Assembly: GCA_964634795.1 (NCBI GenBank)
Contig: CAZWLL010000001.1
Span: 46,603-110,602, forward strand
DNA: 64,000 nt
Source: UMGS1696 sp964634795
Lineage (GTDB): Bacteria; Bacillota; Clostridia; Oscillospirales; CAG-272
Direction: 5' to 3'
Position numbers and translations under genes: made by a program. The notes under the pieces were generated by a model. That model made no database searches, was not told the origin of the DNA, and worked only from the letters and a program-made list of their open reading frames with translations. Of the stretch, positions 43,937-52,576 are shown in pieces (the first letter of the stretch is position 1; every line of letters starts with the position of its first letter).

Positions 43937-45022
43937 TTAATTTTTCTTTTCTCCGAGAGCTTTTTTGGTTTCATCAATCAGAAAATCCAAGGCTTCGTTT
44001 TCGTCCAGTCTTTTAATCGGCTGACCGTCTTTAAAAAACATATAGAATCCGTCTCCGCCTGCTATTCCGAAATCAGCTTCCTTTGCCTCACCCGGACCGT
44101 TTACTACACATCCCATTAAAGCGACATTCAAATGTTTACCGTGTGTATCGATTCCCACGATGCGTTTCTTATATTCCTTCACCAAGCCGATAAGATTTAT
44201 TTTTGTTCTTCCGCATGTGGGGCACGAAATAACATTAACCCTTCCGCGTTTATTCATTCCTATTGCCGATAGTATTTCTATACCCGCTCGAACCTCTTCA
44301 ATCGGGTCTGCGGTAAGAGAAACTCGTATTGTGTCTCCGATACCGTCAATGAGCAAGGAACCGATTCCTATAGAATTTTTCACAAGTCCGGAATAGTCGT
44401 CCCCCGCCTCTGTAACTCCCAAGTGAATCGGATAATGTGAATTCTCGCGAACAATGGAAGAGGCTTTTATCATTTCAGCTACATTGGACGATTTGATTGA
44501 AATTACGATATCCGAAAAACCGCAGTCCTCAAGGCACTCCGCTTCAGACAATGCGGATTCCGCTAATGCTTCCGCACAGGGATGTGAATACTTATCAAGC
44601 AGCTCCTTACTCAGAGAACCGCTGTTTACGCCTATTCTGATAGGTATTCCCTTATCCTTGCAAGCTTCGACTACTTCCCTGACCTTCCACTTTTCGCCGA
44701 TATTTCCGGGATTTATACGTATCTTATCTACATCATGCTTTGTGCATTCAACAGCGATTTTATAGTCAAAATGGATGTCGGCGACAAGCGGACACTTTAC
44801 TCCCGCTTTTTTAGCCAGTGTAAATACCTCGGCGTACTCCGCTTTAGGCACTGCCAGTCTGACAATATCACATCCCGCTTTTTCAAGCTGTATTATTTGT
44901 TTTATCGAATTTTCGTAGTCCCCCGCGGGAACATTTGTCATTGATTGTACGCTTATCGGATTATCTCCTCCGATAAGTATGTTTCCTACACGAACTGTTT
45001 TTGTTTCACTTCTGTTATACAT
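43937..45022 (-). CDS. ispG: 4-hydroxy-3-methylbut-2-en-1-yl diphosphate synthase IspG
   Basis: A 361-residue 4Fe-4S enzyme of the MEP isoprenoid pathway. The TIM-barrel part begins with VGNILIGGDNPISVQSMTN near residue 11, and the C-terminal cluster-binding part shows CPTCGRT near residue 268 and a third Cys in ALMGCVVNGPGEA near 305, followed by the essential Glu. Its ATG overlaps the rseP stop by one base (TAATG), so translation is coupled; AGGG lies eight bases upstream. Dxr, another enzyme of the same pathway, is two genes upstream. Confidence 0.97.
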   Translation of the reverse strand: MYNRSETKTVRVGNILIGGDNPISVQSMTNVPAGDYENSIKQIIQLEKAGCDIVRLAVPKAEYAEVFTLAKKAGVKCPLVADIHFDYKIAVECTKHDVDKIRINPGNIGEKWKVREVVEACKDKGIPIRIGVNSGSLSKELLDKYSHPCAEALAESALSEAECLEDCGFSDIVISIKSSNVAEMIKASSIVRENSHYPIHLGVTEAGDDYSGLVKNSIGIGSLLIDGIGDTIRVSLTADPIEEVRAGIEILSAIGMNKRGRVNVISCPTCGRTKINLIGLVKEYKKRIVGIDTHGKHLNVALMGCVVNGPGEAKEADFGIAGGDGFYMFFKDGQPIKRLDENEALDFLIDETKKALGEKKN

Positions 45023-46032
45023 TAAAATAACCCTACTATGTCTTTTACTCCGATTACTACCATCAGTATCATCAGCATGACAAGTCCCGCAAAATGAATA
45101 TATCCTTCAATCTCGCGCTTTACAGGTTTGCGTCTGACAAGCTCTATAAGCTCGAAAAGCAGTCTTCCGCCGTCAAGCGCAGGCAGCGGCAGGAGATTCA
45201 TTACTCCGAGATTCATACTGATTACAACCGCAAGATACAGTAAATCATCAAGTCCCTGCTCCGCAGCTTCTCCCAGCGCTTTAGTAACGCCTATAGGTCC
45301 CGATACGCTCTCGACTCCGTATCGTCCCGAAATCAAATCATACAGCGATTCCCATATCATTTTAATTGTCGATGTTGAACGATAAAATGCATGCTTTAAA
45401 ACATTAATCGCAGTTTTTTCTTCGGGGAGAACCTTGAAATCCATATTGCCGTATTTTGTACCGTTCTCTACTATTGTCGGAAATACGCAATCCTCAAGCG
45501 TAATTGTTTCTCCGTCCCTGATGACGGTAATATCTATGGGATTAACACCCTTTCGCATAATCTCATAAATAGTTTCATTCGCAATATGTACTTTTGTTCC
45601 GTCTACACGTACTATTTCATCACCGAGTCTGAGTCCTGCGGCATAAGCATAATTATATCCGTTTTCATCCTCGACAAACGCACCGATTACATTGGACGGA
45701 AGCGTATTTTGTGCCGCTACTATAAGAGACATTACAATAATGCCGATAAAAATATTCATGAAAGCACCGGCACATGTAATAATAATTCTCTGCCAAACAG
45801 GCTTATTGGTAAATGCGTTTTTATCCTCTGATTCCGAATCTTCGCCTTCCATGCTTACAAAGCCGCCGATCGGCAAAAGACGCAGTGAATAATTAATTCC
45901 TGTTTTTTTGGATTTTTTCGATATAACCTTAGGTCCCATACCGATTGAAAACTCTTCGATTGTTACCTTAAAAAGTCTTGCCATAGTAAAATGACCGAAC
46001 TCATGAATAAATATAAGAAATCCGAAAATCAA
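45022..46032 (-). CDS. rseP: Site-2 intramembrane zinc metalloprotease RseP/RasP
   Basis: A site-2 protease that cuts membrane-embedded substrates such as anti-sigma factors and signal peptide remnants. The zinc motif HEFGH is at the N-terminus, a PDZ domain lies in about residues 110-190, and the second active-site motif NLLPLPALDGGRLLFE near residue 275 supplies the third ligand. Coordinates use the first canonical start, TTG at 46032, but this removes the first half of membrane helix 1. The open frame runs up to a stop at 46081-46083 and encodes INIWYIILAL before it; with no ATG, GTG or TTG there, ATT at 46062 (AAGGG nine bases upstream) is a likely start. Confidence 0.93.
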   Translation of the reverse strand: MIFGFLIFIHEFGHFTMARLFKVTIEEFSIGMGPKVISKKSKKTGINYSLRLLPIGGFVSMEGEDSESEDKNAFTNKPVWQRIIITCAGAFMNIFIGIIVMSLIVAAQNTLPSNVIGAFVEDENGYNYAYAAGLRLGDEIVRVDGTKVHIANETIYEIMRKGVNPIDITVIRDGETITLEDCVFPTIVENGTKYGNMDFKVLPEEKTAINVLKHAFYRSTSTIKMIWESLYDLISGRYGVESVSGPIGVTKALGEAAEQGLDDLLYLAVVISMNLGVMNLLPLPALDGGRLLFELIELVRRKPVKREIEGYIHFAGLVMLMILMVVIGVKDIVGLF

Positions 46033-46075
46033 CAGTGCCAGTATGATATACCAAATATTAATAAGCTCACACCCT

Positions 46076-47245
46076 TTATTTCATATATTTACCAATGATT
46101 TCACGGCTGATTGTTCTTGCTTCATTAACCGCCGTGAATATACTATCAGTATTTATATTAAATAATACACTTACTTTATCAAGAGTTTCAAGCACGACAG
46201 ATGAAATATCTGTAAATCCTATTCCACCGTTCAAAAATTCCGCTACAGCTTCCTCATCAGCCGCGATTAATGAAGCAGGGCACGTTCCCCCTACTCTTAT
46301 CGCTTTTCTTGCGGCGTTCATTAACGGAAATGTTTTGTCATCGGGTTCAAAGAAAGTCAGATTGGCGAGCTTAGCGAAATTGAGCTCTTCGCCTGCTGTC
46401 TTTTCGCTGTGAGGAGCTGTCGCCGCATATCTAATGCAGTCACGCATATCCGGTCTGCCCATCTGAGCGTTAACCGTGTTATCGTTGAATTCAACCATAG
46501 AATGGATGATGCTTTGCGGGTGAATAATAACGGAAATCTTATCCTCAGGAAAGCCGAAAAGCCGTACCGCTTCGATTATCTCAAAGCCTTTGTTCATAAG
46601 TGTAGCTGAATCTATGGTTATTTTTCTGCCCATTTTCCATGTCGGATGAGCAAGAGCGGTTTCTGCTTTAACGTTTTTTAAATCATTGCTGTTTTTTCCA
46701 AAAAACGGCCCGCCCGATGCTGTCAGAATGATTCTCTTTATATCGCTTTTGTCGTGATTTTCAAGCAAACGATATACCGCACTGTGCTCGCTGTCAACGG
46801 GAACAAGCTCTCCTCCGCTCTTTTTGAGTTTATCGAATATGATATCCCCTGCGGCTATTATTGACTCTTTATTAGCCATACCGATACGTTTACCCGACTC
46901 GGCAGCTGCATATGCGTAATCAAGTCCTGCGAGTCCTCCGACCGAATGAAATATTATATCAGCGTCGGTTTTGCGTATGGCATCAAGAATTTCATCTTTT
47001 TTATATAAAATCTCGATATTATGCTTTAAACCGCCGATTTCACTCTTAAGCTTTTCGGCTGATTTTTCATCAGCTACTGCCGCTGCTTCAGGTAAGTATT
47101 TTATAATTTGCTTTGCCAGAAGCGCGGTATTACTTCCTGCCGAAAGCATTTTGATTTTCAAACCGAGTTCATCAGCTACATCAAGAGTTTGTACTCCTAC
47201 CGACCCCGTGGAACCGAGAACAACAGCTGTTGCTGTATTTCCCAT
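46076..47245 (-). CDS. dxr: 1-deoxy-D-xylulose 5-phosphate reductoisomerase (IspC)
   Basis: A 389-residue NADPH-dependent enzyme making 2-C-methyl-D-erythritol 4-phosphate, the committed MEP-pathway step. Visible: NADPH-binding LGSTGSVGVQTL (residues about 9-20), ANKESIIAAGD near 125, the metal/substrate residues in VPVDSEHSA near 148, SGGPFFG near 180 and the HPTWKMGRKITIDSATLMNKG segment near 205. The start at 47245 was chosen from GAGG six bases upstream; an in-frame ATG 42 bases earlier lies in cdsA. It follows cdsA by eight bases. Confidence 0.97.
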   Translation of the reverse strand: MGNTATAVVLGSTGSVGVQTLDVADELGLKIKMLSAGSNTALLAKQIIKYLPEAAAVADEKSAEKLKSEIGGLKHNIEILYKKDEILDAIRKTDADIIFHSVGGLAGLDYAYAAAESGKRIGMANKESIIAAGDIIFDKLKKSGGELVPVDSEHSAVYRLLENHDKSDIKRIILTASGGPFFGKNSNDLKNVKAETALAHPTWKMGRKITIDSATLMNKGFEIIEAVRLFGFPEDKISVIIHPQSIIHSMVEFNDNTVNAQMGRPDMRDCIRYAATAPHSEKTAGEELNFAKLANLTFFEPDDKTFPLMNAARKAIRVGGTCPASLIAADEEAVAEFLNGGIGFTDISSVVLETLDKVSVLFNINTDSIFTAVNEARTISREIIGKYMK

Positions 47246-47253
47246 TGTAAACC

Positions 47254-48078
47254 TCAAATTAATAAACCTGCCGTTATAGGCAAACATGAAATAATATATA
47301 ATATCGGTGCAGTCATTATTACACTGTCAAAACGATCCATAACTCCGCCATGACCGGGGAAAATAAATCCGTAATCCTTGATGCCGAAGCGGCGTTTTAC
47401 TGCGGATGCCGAGAGATCTCCGATTTGAGAAACTATCGATACAAGTGCTCCCGATACAGCCATGACTATATAATTAGGTGTTAAGGAATTATCAAAGAAA
47501 TGACTTATGATATACGCATACAAAACATACGATATTGCGGCAAATATAATTCCCGCAATGCTTCCTTCTATTGTCTTTTTAGGAGACACTTCAGGTATAA
47601 GCTTATGTTTTCCTAAAAGTCTGCCGAAAATATACGCAAATGTATCACTTACCCACGGTCCGATAAAAACAAGCAAATATGAATATTCACTGTCTCTTCT
47701 CAGAAGAACAATCGCTGTAAACGAAACCGCAATGTAAAAGACTCCCATGAAGGATGACGCCGATAGCGTATAGTCGATTTTTCCCTTAGAGAAAACATCT
47801 ATTGCGTAAACCGCAATCAAAAAAACAACACTGACAGCAGCTATAATTTCGATTGCGTTCTCTCCCGTAAAAAACGGAACTAAAGGCAATGCCCCGAATA
47901 TAATACAAACAGCTGATAAAATGCGGTGGTTCTTTACACCGACACAGCCTAACATTTCATAAACTCCGATAACTGAAAGCAAAGCCATTACCGCAGGAAA
48001 TATCAAGGTATCGGAAAAGATACAAACAGGTATAAATAATGCTATTGCCACAACGGCGGTTATTGTTCTTTTTAACAT
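47254..48078 (-). CDS. cdsA: Phosphatidate cytidylyltransferase CdsA
   Basis: A 274-residue membrane enzyme that makes CDP-diacylglycerol from phosphatidate and CTP, the precursor for phosphatidylglycerol and cardiolipin (made by Cls at 7522). About eight helices; the C-terminal signature is clear: SAVKRRFGIKDYGFIFPGHGG followed by VMDRFDS. The start at ATG 48078 has AAAGGGG five bases upstream; an earlier in-frame ATG lies within uppS. It follows uppS by 13 bases. Confidence 0.96.
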   Translation of the reverse strand: MLKRTITAVVAIALFIPVCIFSDTLIFPAVMALLSVIGVYEMLGCVGVKNHRILSAVCIIFGALPLVPFFTGENAIEIIAAVSVVFLIAVYAIDVFSKGKIDYTLSASSFMGVFYIAVSFTAIVLLRRDSEYSYLLVFIGPWVSDTFAYIFGRLLGKHKLIPEVSPKKTIEGSIAGIIFAAISYVLYAYIISHFFDNSLTPNYIVMAVSGALVSIVSQIGDLSASAVKRRFGIKDYGFIFPGHGGVMDRFDSVIMTAPILYIISCLPITAGLLI

Positions 48079-48091
48079 AATTGCCCCTTTA

Positions 48092-48814
48092 TCATACATT
48101 GCCCCAACGACGCGTACGTCCGGCAAATTCGTAAATTGCGTCATCTACATCATCGGATGTAAAATCAGGCCACATTTTGTCTGAAAAGTAAAACTCAGAA
48201 TATGCGCCCTGCCAAAGAAGGAAATTCGATACACGCTCCTCCTTACCTGTTCTGACAATCAAATCCGGATCCGGACAGCCGCGTGTATACATTGCGTTGT
48301 TTATGTCATCCTCCGTTACATTGCTTGCACCGGATGAAATCAGCTCATTTACAGCATGCACGATTTCCGCTCTTCCGCCGTAGTTCATCGCTATATTAAG
48401 TCTATACGGCCGTCCCGCGGTTTCTTTTTCAAGTACGGCAACACTCTTTCCGATATTTTCACTCAGTTTTTCAGGCTCGCCTATAAACTTGAACTCAATG
48501 TCCTTTTCCTCTGCCGCTTCTTTGATGTACTCGACAAAGAGCTTAAAAATTGCTTCAACCTCATGGCGCGGGCGATTTATGTTTTCCGTAGAAAAAGCGT
48601 AAACAGTGCAGTATCTTATTCCGATGCTTTTGCAATAGCGCACTATCTTTTTGAATGTTTCGGCTCCGACCTTATGTCCTGCTTCTCTCGGCAGTCCCTT
48701 ACTCTGTGCCCATCTGCCGTTGCCGTCCATTATAAAAGCAATATGACTGAGCTTGCTTACAATCACTGCCTCGGTTGGAGTAAGCAATTCTTTGAGTCTT
48801 TCTTTTTTCTGCAT
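48092..48814 (-). CDS. uppS: Isoprenyl transferase UppS (undecaprenyl diphosphate synthase)
   Basis: A 240-residue cis-prenyltransferase that builds the C55 lipid carrier for peptidoglycan and teichoic acids. Signature HIAFIMDGNGRWAQ near residues 26-39 holds the catalytic Asp and Asn, with TVYAFSTENINRP near 92 and the C-terminal PDLIVRTGKEERVSNFLLWQ segment near 196. AGGGG lies six bases before the ATG. It starts the six-gene run to polC; transcription probably reads in from frr past a moderate hairpin, as no clear promoter is visible. Confidence 0.97.
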   Translation of the reverse strand: MQKKERLKELLTPTEAVIVSKLSHIAFIMDGNGRWAQSKGLPREAGHKVGAETFKKIVRYCKSIGIRYCTVYAFSTENINRPRHEVEAIFKLFVEYIKEAAEEKDIEFKFIGEPEKLSENIGKSVAVLEKETAGRPYRLNIAMNYGGRAEIVHAVNELISSGASNVTEDDINNAMYTRGCPDPDLIVRTGKEERVSNFLLWQGAYSEFYFSDKMWPDFTSDDVDDAIYEFAGRTRRWGNV

Positions 48815-48858
48815 ATATTACCCCTATACAGTTTTTTCCGTTTTTTTCCAATATTAAA

Positions 48859-48891
48859 CGCCCGGATTGATTTCCCTCACAATACCGGGCG
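48859..48891 (-). terminator. Possible attenuating terminator between frr and uppS
   Basis: CGCCCGG stem (48891-48885 with 48865-48859 read on the minus strand) followed by TTTAATATT. The T-tract is interrupted, so read-through into uppS is plausible. Confidence 0.55.
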
Positions 48892-48912
48892 CTTGATGTT
48901 TTTTTCGGAAGG

Positions 48913-49467
48913 TCAGATTTCCATGATTTCCTTGTCTTTTGCTTCTGTGATGGCTTCGATCTCTTTGATATATTTATCTGTCAGATCCTGAACCTGCTTA
49001 TCGGACTGCTTCTGTTCGTCTTCGGTCATCTCGCTGTTCTTCTTCATCAGCTTGCTCTTTTCGTTTGCATCACGTCTGATGTTGCGTACGGCAATCTTCG
49101 CTTCTTCGCCCATCTTTGCAATATTTTTCTTTATTTCTTTACGTCTTTCTTCTGTAAGCTTCGGGAATACAAGTCTGAGAACCTTACCGTCGTTCATAGG
49201 TGTAATGCCTATATCGGAAGCGAGTATTGCTTTTTCAATGCTCTTTAATGTTGTAGCATCCCAAGGAGAAATAACAAGTGTTTTAGGATCTGTTACCTTC
49301 ACCTCTGCCATCTGTGTAATAGCTGTGGGGGATCCGTAATAATCAACGTTAATATGAGATATTGTTGCTGTATTTGCTCTTCCGGCACGTATAACGGAAA
49401 GGGCTTCCTTATACGTCTCGATAGTTTTCTTCATTTTTGTTTCGAATTCTTTTACGTCAAGCTTCAT
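48913..49467 (-). CDS. frr: Ribosome recycling factor
   Basis: A 184-residue RRF that, with EF-G, splits post-termination ribosomes. Three-helix-bundle family features are clear: SVIRAGRANTATISHINVDYYG near residues 24-45, SPWD near 78, and KKNIAKMGEEAKIAVRNIRRDANE near 115-138. Length is standard (185). AAAGGAG lies eight bases before the ATG. It follows pyrH by 30 bases. Confidence 0.97.
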   Translation of the reverse strand: MKLDVKEFETKMKKTIETYKEALSVIRAGRANTATISHINVDYYGSPTAITQMAEVKVTDPKTLVISPWDATTLKSIEKAILASDIGITPMNDGKVLRLVFPKLTEERRKEIKKNIAKMGEEAKIAVRNIRRDANEKSKLMKKNSEMTEDEQKQSDKQVQDLTDKYIKEIEAITEAKDKEIMEI

Positions 49468-49497
49468 TTTTGAATCTCCTTTATTATGAATTTAGAT

Positions 49498-50247
49498 TTA
49501 ATACATTACCGATTCTGTTTCTTTATATGTTACGAGTGTGCCTATTTCTTCTCCGCATACTGCTTTGATAATGTTGCCGGGTTCTTCCAAAGCGAACACA
49601 TACATATCGATTTTCTGCTCCTTCGCGATTGCGGATGCCGATGCGTCTGTAGCCTTTAAGTTTTTCACAAGACTTTCATCGTATGTAACGACCTTATAAC
49701 GCGGTACGCTTCTGTCGATTACGCCGTTTTCATCACGAGGGTCTTTTTCATATATACCGTCGATATTCTTTGCCATAAGGATAACATCGGCATCAATCTC
49801 CGCTGCTCTTACAACAACGGTTGTGTCTGTAGTAACAAACGGGATACCAGTACCTGCTCCGAACAGTACTACTGTACCTGAGTTCAAATAATCAATGGCT
49901 TTTCTGAAATCGTATTGCTCTGCAAAGCTGTTCATTCCGACAGGCGACATAACTTTCGCTCGGCAGCCTGCTTTTTCAATAGCATCTTCCATTCTAAGGC
50001 AGTTTATCATTGTTCCGAGCATACCCATCTGATCGGCTCTCGCACGTTTAACACCTTTGCCATAAGCGCCTCTCCAAATATTACCGGCACCGATAACGAT
50101 ACCTACCTGTATGCCATTGTCGGTCATTTCTTTGATAACCTGAGCTATTTCCTCTATCTTTTCACTATCGAATATCTCATGAGAATCCTTATTCGCAAGT
50201 GCTTCACCTGAAAGCTTCAGCAATACACGTTTGTACTTGTTTTCCAT
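49498..50247 (-). CDS. pyrH: Uridylate kinase
   Basis: A 249-residue UMP kinase of the amino-acid-kinase fold, which makes UDP. Visible: KLSGEAL near the N-terminus, GIVIGAGNIWRG near residue 48, GTGIPFVTTDT near 135 and ILMAKNIDGIYEKDPR near 160. The start at 50247 was chosen from AGAGG seven bases upstream; an earlier in-frame ATG adds six residues without support. It is separated from tsf by a terminator and so probably has its own promoter in the AT-rich 50248-50392 gap, which I could not assign firmly. Confidence 0.96.
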   Translation of the reverse strand: MENKYKRVLLKLSGEALANKDSHEIFDSEKIEEIAQVIKEMTDNGIQVGIVIGAGNIWRGAYGKGVKRARADQMGMLGTMINCLRMEDAIEKAGCRAKVMSPVGMNSFAEQYDFRKAIDYLNSGTVVLFGAGTGIPFVTTDTTVVVRAAEIDADVILMAKNIDGIYEKDPRDENGVIDRSVPRYKVVTYDESLVKNLKATDASASAIAKEQKIDMYVFALEEPGNIIKAVCGEEIGTLVTYKETESVMY

Positions 50248-50392
50248 AATAGCACCTCTCATCACTCATATAATGTTTTCATTATATTTTACATTATTTT
50301 ATGTGTTTTGTAAATAGTATTTTTTATAATTACAGGTAAAAAATTTAATCGTACGTCTGATTAGCGTATAAAATACATGTGTATAAAAAACA

Positions 50393-50420
50393 AAAAGAGA
50401 TACAATAAAGTATCTCTTTT
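50393..50420 (-). terminator. Rho-independent terminator after rpsB-tsf
   Basis: Perfect 11-bp stem (50420-50410 with 50403-50393) followed on the minus strand by TTGTTTTTT; low GC but a long T-tract. Confidence 0.8.
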
Positions 50421-50437
50421 GTTTTTATATATGATAA

Positions 50438-51373
50438 TTACTGAGCCTTACCTGTTAATCTTGCGATTTCATCAGCAAAGTCGTCCTCTCTCTTTTCAAG
50501 GCCTTCGCCCTTTTCATAGAGAACGAATGAATCAATCTTGATGGAAGCGCCGAGTTCCTTGGAAACCTGTGCTACATACTTGCTGATTGTAAGTGTATCA
50601 TCCTTAACGTAAACCTGCTCATTGAGACAAGCTCTTTCATAGAAGCTGCCGATTCTGCCTTCAACAATCTTATGAAGAATAGCGTCGGGCTTGTTAGCGT
50701 TCTTTTCGTCATTCTTGAGCTGAGCAACAAGAATTTCTTTTTCTTCTGCGAGAACGGATTCGGGAACGTCTTCCTTAGAAACATATGTCGGAGGTGTGCC
50801 TGCTGCGATCTGGAGGCAGATATTCTTAGCGAATTCAGCGAATTCGGGTTTTGCAGCTGTTTCATCGTCAGTTGTGAACTTTACGATAACGCCTGCAACT
50901 CCGCCGCCGTGGATGTATGTAGATGTAATACCGTCAACGATAACGAAACGACGGATATTCATGTTTTCACCGATAGTGAAAATCATATCCTTAAGCTTAG
51001 CTTCAACTGTTTCGAAATCATCATCGTAACGCATTGCCTTTAATTCTTCAACGCTTGCGGGCTTATTGGCAACGATAACCTTAAGAATGTTTCTAACAAA
51101 CTTCTTAAATGTTTCGTTCTTTGCAACGAAGTCTGTTTCGGCATTAACTTCAATCATTGCGGCGGTCTTACCGTCAACAAGAATATCAACAACGCCTTCT
51201 GCGGCAATTCTTCCTGCCTTCTTATCAGCTTTGCCGAGACCTTTTTCACGGAGAACCTTTATAGCTTCATCAAAATTGCCTTCAGTTTCAACGAGAGCTT
51301 TTTTACAGTCCATCATACCTGCGCCGGTCTTGCTTCTGAGCTCATTTACCATTTTAGCTGTGATTGCTGCCAT
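50438..51373 (-). CDS. tsf: Translation elongation factor Ts
   Basis: A 311-residue EF-Ts, the nucleotide exchange factor for EF-Tu. The N-terminal UBA-like domain (LRSKTGAGMMDCKKAL, residues 11-26) and the TDFVAKNE motif near residue 81 that contacts EF-Tu are clear. AGGAG precedes the ATG. It lies 37 bases after rpsB, the universal order. Confidence 0.97.
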   Translation of the reverse strand: MAAITAKMVNELRSKTGAGMMDCKKALVETEGNFDEAIKVLREKGLGKADKKAGRIAAEGVVDILVDGKTAAMIEVNAETDFVAKNETFKKFVRNILKVIVANKPASVEELKAMRYDDDFETVEAKLKDMIFTIGENMNIRRFVIVDGITSTYIHGGGVAGVIVKFTTDDETAAKPEFAEFAKNICLQIAAGTPPTYVSKEDVPESVLAEEKEILVAQLKNDEKNANKPDAILHKIVEGRIGSFYERACLNEQVYVKDDTLTISKYVAQVSKELGASIKIDSFVLYEKGEGLEKREDDFADEIARLTGKAQ

Positions 51374-51410
51374 ATTATTAAACTCCTGTATTATATTTTC
51401 TCTAATTTAC

Positions 51411-52166
51411 TCAGTTATTAGCTTCTTCAGCATCCTGCTCTTCTTCAGCTGCTGTGATTTCAGGTTCAGCTGCTGCGAGCTGTTCGCCCTGCTTGCCTTC
51501 AAGTACAGCGTCAGCGATTACGGATGTAATAAGTCTGATACCGCGAATAGCGTCATCGTTTCCGGGGATGATGTAATCAGCATCATCAGGGTCACAGTTA
51601 GTATCTACGATTGCAACAACCGGAATACCGAGCTTCTTGCATTCGAGAACGCAGTTATGTTCTTTTCTCGGGTCAACAATGAACACTGCTGAAGGAAGAC
51701 CCTTCATATTCTTGATACCGCCGAGGTTCTTTTCGAGGTTGTAAATTTCCTTCTGAAGTGCTGCAACTTCCTTCTTGGGAAGCATATCGAATGTGCCGTC
51801 TTCCTGCATCTTTTCAAGAGAACGGAGTCTTTCGATAGAGGTCTTGATTGTCTTGTAGTTGGTGAGCATGCCGCCGAGCCATCTTACGTTTACATAATAC
51901 ATACCGCAGCGTTCAGCTTCTTCACGAATTGTATCTGCAGCCTGCTTCTTGGTGCCTACAAAGAGTACGTTTCCGCCGTCTTCTGTAATCTGACGAACGA
52001 ACATATAAGCCTCTTCAAACTTTTTAACAGTCTTGTTAAGGTCGATAATGTAAACGCCGTTTCTCTCTGTGAAAATGTATTCAGCCATCTTAGGGTTCCA
52101 TCTTCTGGTGTGATGACCGAAATGTACGCCAGCTTCGAGGAGCTGTTTCATTGAAACGATAGACAT
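51411..52166 (-). CDS. rpsB: 30S ribosomal protein S2
   Basis: A 251-residue S2 protein. Signatures VSMKQLLEAGVHFGHHTRRWNPKM at the N-terminus and AVFIVDPRKEHNCVLECKKLGIPV near residues 155-180 are typical, and the C-terminal tail is acidic (EEEQDAEEANN). The start at 52166 has GGAGG nine bases upstream; a longer frame adds 13 basic residues from the leader and is unlikely. It is preceded by a 220-base leader and a consensus-like promoter. Confidence 0.97.
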   Translation of the reverse strand: MSIVSMKQLLEAGVHFGHHTRRWNPKMAEYIFTERNGVYIIDLNKTVKKFEEAYMFVRQITEDGGNVLFVGTKKQAADTIREEAERCGMYYVNVRWLGGMLTNYKTIKTSIERLRSLEKMQEDGTFDMLPKKEVAALQKEIYNLEKNLGGIKNMKGLPSAVFIVDPRKEHNCVLECKKLGIPVVAIVDTNCDPDDADYIIPGNDDAIRGIRLITSVIADAVLEGKQGEQLAAAEPEITAAEEEQDAEEANN

Positions 52167-52387
52167 AATTAATGTCCTCCTTCGGTTTTTTCCACCATAT
52201 TGCAAAATGCCGCTGCCGGAATTTTACGGGGGAATATAATCAAGTTTTCTTAAAAAACTTTTTGCCCGTCCACTCGAAAAACATTATGCGGTCTTTATCA
52301 CCGCAAAACGCATCGTGAATTTGGCACCGTGCGGAATTGATTCCAATATGTGTGTATTTATGTATTGCGAATTTTAACTCGCATACT
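52167..52387 (-). promoter_or_regulatory. rpsB 5' leader with several stem-loops
   Basis: From the promoter start point near 52387 to the ATG there is no gene. Local hairpins include GGAAT-TG-ATTCC (52333-52344), GCGGT/ACCGC (52288-52304) and AAGTTTTCTTAAAAAACTT (52242-52260). A leader of this length ahead of rpsB-tsf could carry S2 autoregulation; this is inference. Confidence 0.45.
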
Positions 52388-52392
52388 TTATG

Positions 52393-52421
52393 ATTATACC
52401 ATAATTCATTATCGTATGCAA
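52393..52421 (-). promoter_or_regulatory. Sigma-A promoter of rpsB-tsf
   Basis: Minus strand TTGCAT (52421-52416), 17-base spacer, TATAAT (52398-52393). Confidence 0.75.
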
Positions 52422-52524
52422 GTTCTTTTTCGTTATTTACATTTAATTTACATTTATCCTTTTCGCATATTCCCTAACTTATAGCGCAAGGTGTCATACA
52501 CATAAATTAAGGCATAAACAAAAG

Positions 52525-52551
52525 AAAAGACCCGCAATATGCAGGTCCTTT
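52525..52551 (-). terminator. Terminator after the solute-binding lipoprotein gene
   Basis: Stem GACCTGC/GCGGGTC (52547-52541 with 52535-52529, one G-U pair), flanked by A and T residues and followed by TTTTCTTTTG on the minus strand. Confidence 0.75.
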
Positions 52552-52576
52552 CCGTTATCTTAAGTTTAAATCTTAA

